Assembly (NCBI GenBank): GCA_035534835.1
Contig: DATLRE010000069.1
Span: 1-9,929 of the forward strand
Length of the DNA: 9,929 bases
Source: Bog-756 sp035534835
GTDB taxonomy: Bacteria > Actinomycetota > Acidimicrobiia > Acidimicrobiales > RAAP-2
Direction: 5' to 3'
Shown here: positions 1-6,174 of the stretch, in pieces
Layout: every line of letters begins with the position of its first letter
Numbering within the stretch: position 1 is the first letter of the stretch
Notes under the pieces: generated by a model
What the model saw: only the letters and a program-made list of their open reading frames with translations
Told to the model about the DNA's origin: nothing
Database searches by the model: none
Position numbers and translations under genes: made by a program

Positions 1-1706
1 TCGACGATCAGGCCGCAGTCCTCGAGGATCGGGATGAAGTCGTTGGGCGGGATCACGCCCCGCGTCGGATGCTGCCACCGGATGAGTGCCTCGACCCCCC
101 GGATGTCGGTGCTCTCCAGCTCCACGATCGGCTGGTACAGGAGGAAGAACTGGTCGTTGGCGAGTGCCGAGTCGAGGTCCGATCGGAGCTCGAGCCGCCC
201 GGCCACCGCGGCCTGCATCGCGGGCTCGAAGAGGACGGCGCGGTCGCGACCGGCAGCCTTGCAGCGGTAGAGGGCGATGTCCGCATCGCGCAGGAGTTCC
301 TGTGCCGTGGATCGGTCCCCCATGGCGATGCCGATGCTCGCCGTGACGCTGATCTGGATCCCTTCGAACCCCTCGATCGAGAACGGCTCCCGGAGTACCT
401 CCCGGATCCGCTCGGCGACCGGTTCGGGCCCCTGGGCGAGTGTGAGTCCCTCGGCGAGGATCACGAACTCGTCACCTCCGAGCCGTCCGACCGTGTCGCT
501 GGCCCGGAGGATCGACTCGAACCGGCGTCCGACCGCCTGGAGCAGCCGGTCGCCCGCCTCGTGACCGAGCGAGTCGTTGGCGTCCTTGAAGTTGTCCAGG
601 TCGATGAAGAACGCGGCGATGGGATCGAAGGACCGCCGGGCCCGGAGGATCATCTGCTCGGCCCGGTCGAGGATCAGCTGGCGGTTGGCCAGGCCGGTGA
701 GGGGATCGTGCAGGGCGCGGTGGGCCAGCAGCTCCTCGAACTCCTTGCGCTCGGTGATGTCCCGGACGTGGGCGACGTAGCCGGCGATCGAGGGGCGGTC
801 GACCTGGTTGGTCACGACGGCCTCGACGTCGCACCACGTGCCGTCCCGGCGCATCATGCGGAACTGCAGCAGGGCCGACGTCGACGCCGCCTGGAACCCG
901 GACTCCAGCCGTGCCACCACCCGCCCCTGGTCGTCCGGGTGGATCAGGTCCGTGGCCACTCCTCCGATCAGCTCGCCGGGTGCGAACCCGAGGAGGTACT
1001 CGCTCGCCGGGCTGACGTAGGTGCAGATGCCCCCTTCGTCCATCACCATCGTGATGTCGGACGAATCCTGGATGAGCGAACGGAAGCGGTCCTCGCTCAA
1101 CCGCATCTGCGTCTCGGCCCGCTCCTTCTTGTGCATCGTGACCCCGGCCATCCAGATGACGAAGACGAGCACGAACGCTCCCATGACCGCCAGCGAGTTC
1201 GCCTCCGACATCGAGAGCTCGGACGGCATCCACCCCTCGGCGATCAGGAACTGTCCGGCCGCGATGGCGACCAGGCTCCAGAGTGCCGTGACCTTCCACA
1301 CCTCGGATCCCCCGTGGGAGACGTTCTCCAGAGCGAGGAACGCGAACGCCCCCCACAGGACCGGGCCCCATCCGGTGAGGTAGATGACGGTGGTGACCGC
1401 GGCCGCCTGGATCCCGACCCGGACGTGCGTCGTCACCGCCGAGGGACGCGCCCGGTAGAGGCGATCGGCGGCGAGACTCGAGGCGGGGACCGCGAGGAAC
1501 ACCCCGACCCAGAGCCACACCGGTTCCTGGACGATCGCTCCGGCGCGCATGAGCGCGAGGACCGCCAGGAGTGCGATCGGTCCGATCGCATAGGCGACGT
1601 TGGCCGGGCCGATCTGCCGCAGTCTCTCGACGAGCCCCCAGGACCCGCGGACGACCGGATCGTCCGGATCTGCGCTCGTGCGTGGGGGTGTGTGGGCGAC
1701 GACCAT
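1..1706 (-). CDS. Membrane PAS-GGDEF-EAL c-di-GMP protein, partial (C-terminus beyond left edge)
   Basis: Reading the minus strand from ATG at 1706 gives an open frame of 568 codons running off the window. Six hydrophobic segments (about residues 37-54, 63-80, 95-111, 113-129, 138-157, 169-191) are followed by a PAS/PAC sensor (about 206-320, ending VRDITERK). A GGDEF domain follows (about 330-495) with HDPLTGLANR, FFIDLDNFK and an intact GGDEF at 410-414. RASD at 401-404 lies five residues before it, the spacing of the c-di-GMP inhibitory I-site. The EAL domain begins near 505 and shows LYQPI and EAL at 539-541 before the edge. Family knowledge predicts c-di-GMP synthesis from GTP and possibly hydrolysis to pGpG at the inner face of the membrane; phosphodiesterase competence cannot be judged here. 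An in-frame TGA at 1746-1748 and AGGAG/AGGA at 1712-1721 support the start. It is divergent from the second GGDEF-EAL gene. Confidence 0.93.
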   Translation of the reverse strand, partial: MVVAHTPPRTSADPDDPVVRGSWGLVERLRQIGPANVAYAIGPIALLAVLALMRAGAIVQEPVWLWVGVFLAVPASSLAADRLYRARPSAVTTHVRVGIQAAAVTTVIYLTGWGPVLWGAFAFLALENVSHGGSEVWKVTALWSLVAIAAGQFLIAEGWMPSELSMSEANSLAVMGAFVLVFVIWMAGVTMHKKERAETQMRLSEDRFRSLIQDSSDITMVMDEGGICTYVSPASEYLLGFAPGELIGGVATDLIHPDDQGRVVARLESGFQAASTSALLQFRMMRRDGTWCDVEAVVTNQVDRPSIAGYVAHVRDITERKEFEELLAHRALHDPLTGLANRQLILDRAEQMILRARRSFDPIAAFFIDLDNFKDANDSLGHEAGDRLLQAVGRRFESILRASDTVGRLGGDEFVILAEGLTLAQGPEPVAERIREVLREPFSIEGFEGIQISVTASIGIAMGDRSTAQELLRDADIALYRCKAAGRDRAVLFEPAMQAAVAGRLELRSDLDSALANDQFFLLYQPIVELESTDIRGVEALIRWQHPTRGVIPPNDFIPILEDCGLIV

Positions 1707-1870
1707 GGGAGTCCTGCTCCTGGGATGTGCGGACGGGGAGGCGAATCAGCCATCGGCCATCGGGCGGCGCTTCTTGAGGGCAGGGGTCCGCGGGCCGCGG
1801 CACGTCCGGTGGCTCCGGGCATCCGGGCATCCGGGCATCCGGGCATCCGGGCTCAAGATGGCGGGCGCAG
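1707..1870. promoter_or_regulatory. Divergent spacer between the two c-di-GMP genes
   Basis: This 164-bp gap must hold the promoters of both flanking genes, since they are transcribed away from each other. I could not find a convincing -35/-10 pair on either strand. What is visible is an AGGAG/AGGA stretch serving the minus-strand gene (1712-1721), a 7-bp direct repeat GCCATCG GCCATCG (1749-1762), and the 8-bp tandem array listed separately. Shared regulation of the pair is inferred from geometry only. Confidence 0.5.
1813..1852. repeat. 8-bp tandem repeat, ATCCGGGC x4 plus one degenerate unit
   Basis: Four perfect copies of ATCCGGGC sit at 1821-1828, 1829-1836, 1837-1844 and 1845-1852. A fifth imperfect copy, CTCCGGGC, lies at 1813-1820. 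The array ends 18 bp before the ATG of the plus-strand GGDEF-EAL gene and lies outside both supported coding regions. Each unit contains the short palindrome CCGG. It could be a slippage-prone microsatellite changing the promoter or leader spacing, a cluster of protein-binding half-sites, or a neutral repeat. Confidence 0.9.
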
Positions 1871-3808
1871 ATGTCGACGCTCGTGGACATGGAGGTCTAC
1901 CCCCTGGCGTGGTCGGCCGACGACAGGAATCCTGGCGTCGACGGACCCGGCACGGCCGCCGACCGTGCCGTCCGCGAGCGCGTCGCGCTCGCCCGGGCCC
2001 TCGAGGCGAGGAACCAGGACATCCAGAGGATGTGCCAGCAGCGCTACGTCGACCAGGTACCGGGCATGACGCTCGAGGTCGTCGCTCGCCACCCGATGTG
2101 GGACATCACGTCGGTGGCGGTCGCGGCGATCGCGGACTGGCTCGAGACCGGTTCGGGGGCGAACGGGCCGGCGCGGGCCCGCATCGCATCACTGGGGAAC
2201 GCGGCCGCCAACGACCAGGGGACGGCGATCGCCGCCGGATCCACCGGCGGATGGGAACCCGGCCAGCCGGGCGGCGGGAACGGCGACGGCGCCCCGAAGG
2301 GAGTGCTGTCCGTCGCACTCGTGACCAAGCTCAACCTGTGGTGGAAGGACGCCACCTGCCTTGTCCTGGCCGAGGAGGCGGCACGGCTCGACATCGGGGC
2401 GAAGACGCTCGCCAATGCCACCGACATGGTGGACCGGAGCTGCAACTCCTCCATGGTGCGCATGGCGAAGCAGTACGACCTGGAGCTCCAGGACCTCCAT
2501 GCCCGGCTGCTCCACCTCGCCAGCCACGACCAGCTGACCGGCCTCGCCAACCGGGCCGTCTTCCTGGCGCGCCTCGAGACGGCCATCTCCCGGATCGACC
2601 GCCGGGCAGGCGGGCTCGCGGTGGTCTTCATCGATCTCGACGACTTCAAGGCGGTGAACGACGCGTTCGGGCACGCGAGCGGCGACCAGCTGCTGACCGA
2701 GCTCGCCGGCCGGTTCACCCGTCAGGTGCGGCCCGAGGACACCGTCGCCCGGTTCGGAGGCGACGAGTTCGTGGCGCTGTTCGAGGACCTCGACGACCCG
2801 GGCGTCGAGGCGTTGGCACTGGCCGACCGACTGCACCGGACGATCGCCGAACCGATCGTCGTCTCCGGCGAACCGCTGTACATGACGGCCAGTATCGGCG
2901 TCGCCGTGGTCACGTGCGGCTCCTGCCGCTCCGAGGACGTGCTCGCCCACGCCGACATGACGATGTACGGGGTCAAGCGGTCCGGCCGCAACCGGGTGGC
3001 CGTGGTCGAGTTGGGCGTCGGGTCGAGACCGGCCGCCTTCGCCATGGCGAGCGAGCTCCACGGTGCCCTCGAACGCCGGGAGCTCACGCTGGCCTATCAG
3101 CCGGTCTTCTCCACGGACACCGGGTCCCTCGTCGGATTCGAGGCACTCTGCCGCTGGAGCCATGCCGAACAGGGGAGCATCCCACCGGTCGACTTCATCC
3201 CCGCCGCCGAGGAGGCGGGGCTCATGCCCGCCATCGGTGCCTGGGTCCTCGACGAGGCGTGCCGGCAGTCGGTCGACTGGGCGTCCCTCCTCGACGGGGA
3301 CCTGTCGATGGCGGTCAACGTCTCGGGCCGCCAGCTGGCCGATCCCCGGTTCCCCGAGTTGGTGGCCCGTGCACTGTCCGACACCGGGATCCGCCCCGGG
3401 GCGCTCGTCCTCGAGCTCACCGAGAGCATCCTGCTCGGCGAGCACGCCGACTACGAGACGATGCTCCTCGAGTTGAAGGACCTCGGACTCCGGTTGGCCA
3501 TCGACGACTTCGGGACCGGCTACTCGTCCCTCGCCTACCTGCGCAGGTTCCCGGTGGACCAGCTCAAGGTGGACCGGGGCTTCGTCCGGGACGTGGTCGA
3601 CCACGGCGACACCCGGATCCTGGAGGCCGTGGTCCGCCTGGCACACGAGCTCGATCTCGAGGTCGTGGCGGAGGGAGTCGAGACCGAGGCCGAGCGGTCG
3701 ATCGTGCGGAAGCTCGGGTGTGACGCCATGCAGGGGTTCCTCCTCGGCTACCCGCTCTCCCCCGCCGCCGTCGAGGAGCGGTTCGCCGGACCGGACGGCA
3801 GGGCCTGA
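1871..3808 (+). CDS. Soluble GGDEF-EAL c-di-GMP turnover protein with helical N-terminal domain
   Basis: The 645-residue product has no membrane segment. Residues about 35-95 and 147-215 are helical, split by a Gly/Ala-rich linker (about 104-145), and resemble no sensor I can name. The GGDEF domain (about 216-380) has HDQLTGLANR, FIDLDDFK and GGDEF at 296-300, with RPED at 287-290 forming an I-site. The EAL domain (about 395-640) keeps EALCR (424-428), VNVSGRQL, LELTES, IDDFGTGYSSL (544-554), LKVDR, AEGVET and MQGF, so all the residues expected for metal binding and catalysis are present. Both cyclase and phosphodiesterase activity are therefore possible; which one dominates is unknown. ATG 1871 is the first possible start after an in-frame TGA at 1775-1777; the Shine-Dalgarno is weak and ATG 1889 is an alternative. 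It is divergent from the membrane PAS-GGDEF-EAL gene. Confidence 0.95.
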   Translation: MSTLVDMEVYPLAWSADDRNPGVDGPGTAADRAVRERVALARALEARNQDIQRMCQQRYVDQVPGMTLEVVARHPMWDITSVAVAAIADWLETGSGANGPARARIASLGNAAANDQGTAIAAGSTGGWEPGQPGGGNGDGAPKGVLSVALVTKLNLWWKDATCLVLAEEAARLDIGAKTLANATDMVDRSCNSSMVRMAKQYDLELQDLHARLLHLASHDQLTGLANRAVFLARLETAISRIDRRAGGLAVVFIDLDDFKAVNDAFGHASGDQLLTELAGRFTRQVRPEDTVARFGGDEFVALFEDLDDPGVEALALADRLHRTIAEPIVVSGEPLYMTASIGVAVVTCGSCRSEDVLAHADMTMYGVKRSGRNRVAVVELGVGSRPAAFAMASELHGALERRELTLAYQPVFSTDTGSLVGFEALCRWSHAEQGSIPPVDFIPAAEEAGLMPAIGAWVLDEACRQSVDWASLLDGDLSMAVNVSGRQLADPRFPELVARALSDTGIRPGALVLELTESILLGEHADYETMLLELKDLGLRLAIDDFGTGYSSLAYLRRFPVDQLKVDRGFVRDVVDHGDTRILEAVVRLAHELDLEVVAEGVETEAERSIVRKLGCDAMQGFLLGYPLSPAAVEERFAGPDGRA

Positions 3809-3847
3809 GCGCAGCCTCCCGACGGCCGACGCGGCCCCCGTCCCACC

Positions 3848-3856
3848 TGCGATACT
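3848..3856 (+). promoter_or_regulatory. Candidate extended -10 promoter element
   Basis: TGCGATACT matches the extended -10 form (TGn followed by a TATAAT-like hexamer, here GATACT). It lies about 30 bp upstream of the GTG of the micro-ORF, so a transcript from it would have a short leader carrying the strong Shine-Dalgarno. No good -35 hexamer is visible at the usual distance. It is the only AT-containing candidate in the spacer 3809-3884, which otherwise shows nothing recognisable and no clear terminator for the gene before it. Confidence 0.3.
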
Positions 3857-3871
3857 GCCTCTGCTCACGAC

Positions 3872-3876
3872 GGAGG
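3872..3876 (+). promoter_or_regulatory. Strong Shine-Dalgarno of the micro-ORF
   Basis: GGAGG stands 8 nt before GTG 3885, near-ideal spacing. It is about 80 nt away from ATG 3956 of the membrane-protein gene, which has no Shine-Dalgarno of its own. This site therefore points to translation beginning at the micro-ORF. Confidence 0.6.
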
Positions 3877-3884
3877 TAGGACCG

Positions 3885-3959
3885 GTGGCCCACTCGCCCG
3901 ACAGCGCACCGAACGCGGGTCCGGGGGACCGGCGCCATCGCCCGGGCCGGTCGCGATGA
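3885..3959 (+). CDS. 24-residue micro-ORF, probable leader/coupling peptide
   Basis: Starting at GTG 3885, behind GGAGG, the frame encodes a 24-residue peptide ending at TGA 3957-3959. That stop overlaps the ATG of the downstream membrane protein in an ATGA arrangement, the classical geometry of translational coupling. The peptide is hydrophilic; its second half is Arg-rich (DRRHRPGRSR) and has no membrane segment or recognisable domain. I infer that ribosomes finishing this ORF reinitiate on the next gene, which lacks its own ribosome binding site. The peptide itself may be without function, or the Arg codons (CGG, CGC, CGA) may tune translation. The alternative is a chance open frame; the good Shine-Dalgarno and exact overlap argue against that. 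Confidence 0.5.
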   Translation: MAHSPDSAPNAGPGDRRHRPGRSR

Positions 3960-5131
3960 ACCCGCTCCTGTTCGTCGTCGGGCTGGCGGTGGTCCTCCTC
4001 ACCGTGGCCAGCGTCCTGTTCACCCTGGTCCTCCCCCGCCGGCCGGTGGGGATCGAGCGCCTGACCCTGACCGTCGACCGCACCGTCCGCCTGGTCTTCG
4101 TCGGCTGCTCCCGCATGGCGAGGACCCACGAGGGGAAGGACGCCATCCTCGCCCCGACGGCACCGGTGGCGCTGATCTCCCAACTCCCGCTCTGGGCCGT
4201 GATGTTGACCGTCGGCTTCGGCCTGATGCTCGCCGCGACCACCCACTCGCTCTCCGACGGCCTGCTCCAGTCGCTCACCGCCTTGTTCACCGTGGGGGCG
4301 GTCCACATCGCCGGGACCCCGGACTCCGGGATCGACATCGCCGTCGGCGCCATGTGGGTGGTGATCGTCGCGCTCCAGATCGCCTACCTGCCCGCCATCT
4401 ACGGCTCCTTCAACCGGCGGGAGGGACTGGTGTCCCTACTCGAGAGCCGTGCCGGGGCGCCGGCATGGGGGCCGGAGCTCCTCGTCCGGCACCAGCTGGT
4501 GGGGATCACGGACACGCTCCCCGACCTCTACGCCGACTGGGAGGTCTGGGCGGCCGACGTCGCCGAGAGCCACACGACCTATCCCGTCCTCCTGCTCTTC
4601 CGCTCGCCCGAGCCGTGGCTCTCCTGGCTGGTCGGCCTCCTCGCCGTGCTCGACGCCGGAGCCATGCACCTCGCACTCGCCCCCGACACGGCACCGTCCC
4701 AGGCGCGGCTGTGCCTGCGGATGGGATTCACGCTGATGAACAGGATCGCCACCTCGTTGGGGTGGGCGGTCGACTCGGACCCGGACCCGGAGGGACCGAT
4801 CCGCCTGGAGTTCGCCGAGTTCGCCCAGGCGGTCGCCACGCTCGACGCGTGCGGATTCCCCATGGAGCGGTCCGCCGAGGAGGCGTGGCCGGACTTCCGG
4901 GGCTGGCGCGTCAACTACGAGCACGTCGCCTACCGCCTGGCCGACCGCCTGGTCGCGCCGCCGGCACCCTGGTCCGGGCCCCGGCGCCACCTGGGCACCG
5001 GCGTCGTCGAGCCCCGGCGGCCACCCCAGCGCCGTCCGGGCGGGACGTCGACGCTCGTCGAACGTCCTCCGGTCGTGAACCCGGGCCACGGCCGCCGGGC
5101 CTCGAAGCGCCCGGATCCGTCGGCCACGTGA
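3956..5131 (+). CDS. Potassium-channel-like membrane protein (degenerate pore filter)
   Basis: The 391-residue product has hydrophobic segments at about 4-26, 74-95 and 128-148, and a weaker one at 221-241. Between the second and third lies a pore-loop-like stretch, SLTALFTVGAVHIAG (106-120), where a K+ channel would carry TVGYG. A cytoplasmic part (about 150-335) contains SFNRREGLVSLLESRAG, LLVRHQL, EVWAADVAESHTTYPVLLLFRSP and a late FRGWRVNYE. I recall this arrangement from actinobacterial proteins labelled ion-channel-like or hypothetical, so the assignment is by resemblance, and ion conduction is unproven. The last 55 or so residues are Pro/Arg-rich and probably disordered. ATG 3956 has no Shine-Dalgarno and overlaps the stop of the micro-ORF, suggesting coupled translation. 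The gene ends 27 bp from convergent rpiA; no terminator is apparent in that gap. Confidence 0.8.
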   Translation: MNPLLFVVGLAVVLLTVASVLFTLVLPRRPVGIERLTLTVDRTVRLVFVGCSRMARTHEGKDAILAPTAPVALISQLPLWAVMLTVGFGLMLAATTHSLSDGLLQSLTALFTVGAVHIAGTPDSGIDIAVGAMWVVIVALQIAYLPAIYGSFNRREGLVSLLESRAGAPAWGPELLVRHQLVGITDTLPDLYADWEVWAADVAESHTTYPVLLLFRSPEPWLSWLVGLLAVLDAGAMHLALAPDTAPSQARLCLRMGFTLMNRIATSLGWAVDSDPDPEGPIRLEFAEFAQAVATLDACGFPMERSAEEAWPDFRGWRVNYEHVAYRLADRLVAPPAPWSGPRRHLGTGVVEPRRPPQRRPGGTSTLVERPPVVNPGHGRRASKRPDPSAT

Positions 5132-5158
5132 GCCTTCGGCGTCGCCCTGTCGCGCCGG

Positions 5159-5818
5159 CTACCGCGACGGCAGGTCGATCCGCTCCACCGCGTCGCCGCG
5201 GCCGATCAGCACCGTCCGCACGAGCCCCGGCGCGAACAGCCCGTGTCCGATCACCCCGGGCTCCCCGTCGAGCACGCCGGCCAGGACCGCCGGGTCGTCG
5301 AACTCGGCGATGACGTCGGCCAGAACGCCGCCGTCCGGGGTGGGCGGGCCGTCGCGACGTCGGACGTCACCGATACGGGCGAACGTCGACGTCGCCCCGA
5401 AGGCGAGGACCTCGATCGGGATCGGCGGACGCAGTGCGTCGACCGGCTTGGTGGAGTCGGCGATGACCACGAAGGCGTCCGCCGCGGCGGCCACCACCTT
5501 CTCGCGGGTGTGCGCCCCGCCTCCCCCCTTGACCAGCCAACCGTCCGGGCCGATCTGGTCGGCGCCGTCGATCGCCAGATCGAGCCGGTCGTAGGCGAAC
5601 GGCTCCACGCGCAGCCCGAGCCCCGAGGCGATCCGTTCGGTGCGCGGCGACGTGGCGACGCAGCGGATGGACAGGTTCCGTCGGGCCAACGCCGGCAGCA
5701 GGTGGGCCACCGTCGATCCGGTCCCGAGGCCCACCGTCATCGAGTCCTCGACCAGCTCGGCGGCGGCCTGCGCCGCGGCACGCTTCTCCCCTTCGCGGTC
5801 CGGTCCCACCGGGGCCAA
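5159..5818 (-). CDS. rpiA: Ribose-5-phosphate isomerase A
   Basis: RpiA interconverts ribose 5-phosphate and ribulose 5-phosphate in the cytosolic non-oxidative pentose phosphate pathway, feeding nucleotide synthesis. The product is 219 residues. It shows the phosphate-binding VGLGTGST (29-36), DGAD (84-87), KGGGG (97-101) and TREK (104-107). D84, D87, K97 and E106 sit at exactly the spacing of the E. coli RpiA active-site residues D81, D84, K94 and E103. GLFA near 193-196 is also typical. The usual DGADE is DGADQ here. Upstream in frame there is only a TGA at 5909-5911 and no ATG; TTG 5818 is the longest start and GTG 5809 the alternative. Neither has a clear Shine-Dalgarno, so the exact N-terminus is uncertain, though length favours 5818. 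It may be transcribed together with the small SFPASDPP gene 104 bp upstream. Confidence 0.93.
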   Translation of the reverse strand: MAPVGPDREGEKRAAAQAAAELVEDSMTVGLGTGSTVAHLLPALARRNLSIRCVATSPRTERIASGLGLRVEPFAYDRLDLAIDGADQIGPDGWLVKGGGGAHTREKVVAAAADAFVVIADSTKPVDALRPPIPIEVLAFGATSTFARIGDVRRRDGPPTPDGGVLADVIAEFDDPAVLAGVLDGEPGVIGHGLFAPGLVRTVLIGRGDAVERIDLPSR

Positions 5819-5922
5819 GGATGGTGCGGACCGCCGGGGAGCGCAACCCGGGCCGTCGCCCGGCGACCGGGCGGACCGGGTCCCCGGGGATCCGCGGGCC
5901 GCGCCGCCTCACCACGGACGGG

Positions 5923-6099
5923 TCAGCCAGGACCGCTCGGTCGCCCGCCGTCCCGCCGGGCGGTGGGGACGGCGTCGGCACCGGCCCACGACGACGGGGG
6001 GTCGCTGGCGGGGAACGACTCCCGCTCGGCCTCGTCCACCTTGCCGTCGAGTGCCGCGCGTTCGGCATCCGGCTCGTCAGGGATCCCGTCCGTGGCCAC
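5923..6099 (-). CDS. Small conserved protein with SFPASDPP motif
   Basis: The minus strand encodes 58 residues from GTG 6099 to TGA 5923-5925. The product is acidic in its first half (DGIPDEPDAE, KVDEAERE) and contains RESFPASDPPSSWAG at about residues 26-40. I recognise a motif of the ESFPASDPP type from short, uncharacterised proteins of many actinobacteria and proteobacteria; its function is unknown to me. There is no signal peptide or membrane segment; the tail is Gly/Pro/Arg-rich and likely disordered. GGAGG (6101-6105) is only 1 nt from the GTG, too close for a normal Shine-Dalgarno, yet no other upstream in-frame start exists, so initiation is uncertain. The gene lies 104 bp upstream of rpiA on the same strand and 75 bp from the divergent metal ATPase. 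The opposite frame at 5821-6150 is rejected as its shadow. Confidence 0.7.
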   Translation of the reverse strand: MATDGIPDEPDAERAALDGKVDEAERESFPASDPPSSWAGADAVPTARRDGGRPSGPG

Positions 6100-6142
6100 G
6101 CCTCCAGGGTACCGGCCGGTGGCCCGCCGCCCCCGGACCTTT

Positions 6143-6153
6143 GGCCCTAGGCC
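6143..6153. promoter_or_regulatory. Short inverted repeat GGCC-CTA-GGCC upstream of the ATPase
   Basis: Two GGCC arms flank CTA in the 75-bp divergent spacer, 10 bp before the ATPase Shine-Dalgarno. Such a symmetric site could be an operator, for example for a metal-responsive repressor, but short GC palindromes are common by chance in DNA of this composition. Confidence 0.2.
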
Positions 6154-6162
6154 GCAGGCGCC

Positions 6163-6167
6163 GGAGG
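6163..6167 (+). promoter_or_regulatory. Shine-Dalgarno of the metal ATPase
   Basis: GGAGG lies 7 nt before ATG 6175. It decides in favour of this start over the second in-frame ATG at 6184. Confidence 0.8.
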
Positions 6168-6174
6168 AACCAAC

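Noticed and set aside
1813..1852. CRISPR-like array
   Set aside because: The 8-bp units are directly adjacent with no spacers and far too short for CRISPR repeats; no cas genes are present.
472..1890. 472-codon minus-strand frame starting upstream of 1706
   Set aside because: It is a different frame from the motif-bearing one, gives Arg/Gly/Pro-rich sequence without domains, and translates the 8-bp tandem repeat into a repetitive peptide.
69..2069. 666-codon plus-strand frame opposite the PAS-GGDEF-EAL gene
   Set aside because: The minus strand in this stretch encodes clear PAS, GGDEF and EAL motifs; the plus frame is an antisense shadow with Arg/Asp/Gly-rich low-complexity composition and no domain.
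1600..3723. 707-codon plus-strand frame over the second GGDEF-EAL gene
   Set aside because: Out-of-frame with the motif-bearing ORF at 1871-3808; composition is Arg/Gly-rich, as expected for a shifted reading of GC-biased codons.
2189..4306. 705-codon minus-strand frame
   Set aside because: It spans the antisense of two supported genes and their spacer, with no motif; long antisense frames are expected at this GC content.
4354..5313. 319-codon plus-strand frame overlapping the channel-like gene
   Set aside because: Shifted reading of the membrane-protein gene; it begins inside that gene and runs antisense into rpiA, without hydrophobic segments or motifs.
5819..5922. Possible additional gene between rpiA and the small SFPASDPP protein
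   Set aside because: The 104-bp gap has no start with a Shine-Dalgarno and no recognisable peptide on either strand.
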